DNA of 24,561 nt, taken from the NCBI GenBank assembly GCA_002449395.1, contig DKDP01000030.1, positions 31,830 to 56,390 on the forward strand. The letters are read 5' to 3'. Origin of the DNA: Ruminococcaceae bacterium UBA6845 (GTDB lineage: Bacteria; Bacillota; Clostridia; Oscillospirales; Acutalibacteraceae). Positions 23,214-24,561 of the stretch are shown one piece after another. Under the pieces are notes generated by a model. That model was not told the DNA's origin. It searched no databases and saw only the letters and a program-made list of their open reading frames with translations. Each line of letters begins with the position of its first letter. Position 1 is the stretch's first letter. The position numbers and the translations under genes are program-made.

Positions 23214-23993
23214 ATGAAGCTCGGATTTACTCTTTATAATTTCCACTCGGTAATAGATACACTTGAGGATCTTGACAACGTGCTTGCAAAGCTCGAGGAG
23301 ATGGGCGTTGACACGATTCAGGTGTCGGGTATAGGATATCTCAATAACTACGACGTTGCAAAGCTCTGCAAAAAGCACGGTATGGAGGTCTGCGTTACGC
23401 ACCTCTCATTTGACAGGATCGTCAATGACACCGATGCGGTTATTGAAGAGCACAAGGCTCTCGGATGCAGCACGGTCGGAATCGGCTGGATTGAAGAAAA
23501 ATACCGCGGCGATGACGGCATAAAGAAATTTGTTGCCGAGCTCACGCCGGCGGTTGAAAAGCTCAGGGCGGCAGGTATGAAATTTGCTTATCACAATCAT
23601 CAGTTCGAGTTTATGAGATATCCGAACGGAAAGACGGGCTATCAGATGCTCACTGAGCTTGATCCCGAGCTTGTCAGCTTTATTTTTGACACCCACTGGG
23701 CACAGACGGGCGGCGTTGACCCTGCGTCATATATAAGAAAGCTCGGCAAGCGCATCAGTGTTTGCCACTTCAAGGATTACCGCATTGTCAAGGACGGCGA
23801 GGGTAATTTTATCCGTGACTTTGCCGAGATCGGTACAGGTAATCTCGATCTTGACGAGTGTTACAGAGCCTGCCGTGACACGGGAATCGAATACATTATC
23901 ATTGAACAGGATTCAACGCCGCTTGACGTTTTTGAATCGGCACGAATAAGCTGGGATAATCTCAAAAAGATCGCACAGCGCAACGGTGACTGA
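23214..23993 (+). CDS. Sugar phosphate isomerase/epimerase family TIM-barrel protein
   Basis: A 259-residue TIM barrel of the AP-endonuclease-2-like family, which includes IolE, IolI, tagatose/psicose epimerases and related sugar enzymes. Candidate metal ligands are His127/His129 in AYHNHQFEF, Asp159 and His161 in FDTHWAQTGG, His185 and Asp188 in CHFKDYR, and Glu231 in IIIEQDST. Reaction unknown; usually isomerisation, epimerisation or dehydration of a sugar or cyclitol. Two starts are possible: an ATG at 23208 overlapping the upstream stop, and the ATG at 23214. The latter is preferred because GGAG (23203-23206) is 7 nt away and the mature reading begins MKLGFTLYNF. No clear terminator follows before the next promoter. 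Confidence 0.86.
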   Translation: MKLGFTLYNFHSVIDTLEDLDNVLAKLEEMGVDTIQVSGIGYLNNYDVAKLCKKHGMEVCVTHLSFDRIVNDTDAVIEEHKALGCSTVGIGWIEEKYRGDDGIKKFVAELTPAVEKLRAAGMKFAYHNHQFEFMRYPNGKTGYQMLTELDPELVSFIFDTHWAQTGGVDPASYIRKLGKRISVCHFKDYRIVKDGEGNFIRDFAEIGTGNLDLDECYRACRDTGIEYIIIEQDSTPLDVFESARISWDNLKKIAQRNGD

Positions 23994-24021
23994 TTTTTTT
24001 GAAAAAAATTATCTTAAAGGG

Positions 24022-24050
24022 TTGACAATGCCGCAAAGTCGTGTTAAAAT
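24022..24050 (+). promoter_or_regulatory. Promoter of the second T-box transcript
   Basis: Perfect TTGACA (24022-24027), 17-nt spacer, TAAAAT (24045-24050). Transcription would begin near 24057, just ahead of T-box stem I. Confidence 0.85.
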
Positions 24051-24071
24051 TCGTACAAATAAAATATTCAA

Positions 24072-24348
24072 AGGCAATGACGAAGAGGATCTTAAACGGT
24101 AGCCTTTCAGAGAGTCGGCGGCAGGTGAGAGCCGACAGGTGAGTTTTCGGTTTGTAGCTTCTGAGCCGGAGGGAAGAAAGATTATCAAGTAGACCCCTCC
24201 CGTAAGGCTGCGTAAAAGCATAGGACTTGTTGGAGTCTGAAGTGGCGTTCGGCGAACGCAATTTGAGTGGTACCACGGGTAGTAAATAAATAATTACAAC
24301 TCGTCTCAAAACTATTATTAAAAATAGCTTTGAGACGAGTTTTTCTTT
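24072..24348 (+). promoter_or_regulatory. T-box leader, probably valine specific; its gene lies beyond the window
   Basis: Stem I has the same layout as the metG leader: GGC/GCC base with the AATGA turn, lower helix GAAG/CTTC, AG-bulge TCAGAGAG, GTCGGC/GCCGAC arm with a GGTG loop. The specifier loop reads GGTTT-GTA-G, so the codon at 24154-24156 is GTA (valine). It aligns position for position with ATG in the metG leader. The antiterminator holds GAGTGGTACCACGG (24265-24278); its TGGT fits a tRNA with an ACCA end, as tRNA-Val has. A valS or valine-related gene would be expected downstream, but no coding start is reached before the window ends. Confidence 0.88.
24298..24348 (+). terminator. 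T-box terminator of the second leader
   Basis: A perfect 13-bp stem (AACTCGTCTCAAA, 24298-24310, with its complement at 24329-24341), extended inward by CTA/TAG, followed by TTTTTCTTTT. It shares the GTCTCAAA arm with the metG leader terminator. Confidence 0.93.
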
Positions 24349-24413
24349 TGGTTTTGATAAAATCGCCCACAGCGTTTCTTAACTATTTTTTGGGGGCTTA
24401 AGTTATGCACAGC

Positions 24414-24561
24414 AGCCTTCCCTGATTGTTAGGGAGGTGACCTCGGCGGATTGCGCCGAAGTCGGAGGGGTTATCAACAAGAAATATAAATGACTTTGCG
24501 ACGTGAAACAGAAATATGTATTGAATATTTCAAATCCCTACCACCGCAAGCGGTCCCCCTC
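24414..24561. repeat. Multi-hairpin palindromic repeat, copy 3 (cut by window edge)
   Basis: Left arm (24414-24474) is close to copy 1: AGCCTTCCCT terminal arm, CCTTCCCT/AGGGAGG hairpin, GGCG-GATTG-CGCC hairpin, CGGAGGGGTT. The variable core is longer, about 57 nt of AT-rich sequence. The right arm begins at 24532 and matches copy 1 at 29 of 30 visible bases before the window ends. It stands about 65 nt after the T-box terminator, between that leader and its unseen gene. Confidence 0.9.

Noticed and set aside
23994..24020. Terminator after the TIM-barrel gene (T7-G-A7)
   Set aside because: A stem of only A-T pairs with a 1-nt loop cannot form a usable hairpin, and no GC stem precedes the T-run.

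Overview
The window looks like chromosome from an anaerobic, gut-type Clostridia bacterium (Firmicutes, most like Oscillospirales/Ruminococcaceae). The reasons are T-box leaders in front of aminoacyl-tRNA synthetase genes, AGGAGG-type ribosome binding sites, a type III pantothenate kinase beside an ECF transporter S component, an oxygen-sensitive glycyl radical enzyme, and intracellular glycoside hydrolases. I saw no phage, plasmid, CRISPR or transposase gene. The taxon is inferred from content, not from a marker gene.

Left part (1-10.6 kb), mostly housekeeping: the 5' end of murA (minus strand, cut by the window edge); a YetF/DUF421 membrane protein and a MATE efflux pump (plus); a HAD phosphatase (minus) that meets the MATE gene at a shared terminator; a PaaI-type thioesterase followed closely by a secreted beta-helix protein resembling GH110 alpha-galactosidases (plus); a metG-TatD operon (minus) behind a methionine T-box leader; and a coaX-ECF pair (minus), probably making a small pantothenate uptake and CoA unit.

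Central part (10.7-19.65 kb): a plus-strand cluster that opens with a glycyl-radical activase and a divergent glycyl radical enzyme (GRE). An FGGY sugar kinase, a mannose-6-phosphate isomerase-like protein and a cytoplasmic GH38 alpha-mannosidase follow. Two copies of a roughly 120-bp multi-hairpin repeat sit between genes of this cluster, and one terminator closes it. No GRE substrate can be assigned from sequence. The neighbours suggest a sugar, sugar phosphate or polyol derived from an alpha-mannoside.

Right part (19.7-24.56 kb): an ABC-F ATPase gene with its own promoter is followed at short spacing by a GH63-like (alpha/alpha)6 glycosidase and a TIM-barrel sugar isomerase/epimerase. A second T-box leader (specifier GTA, probably valine) comes next. 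Its own gene is not reached, because a third copy of the repeat follows the T-box terminator and runs off the window.

The best candidate for something undescribed is the GRE unit. It keeps the radical glycine and the Cys-x-Glu-Pro active site of the dehydratase/lyase branch, but it has an unusual radical loop, has lost an active-site Asp, and comes with an activase lacking the usual ferredoxin-like insertion.
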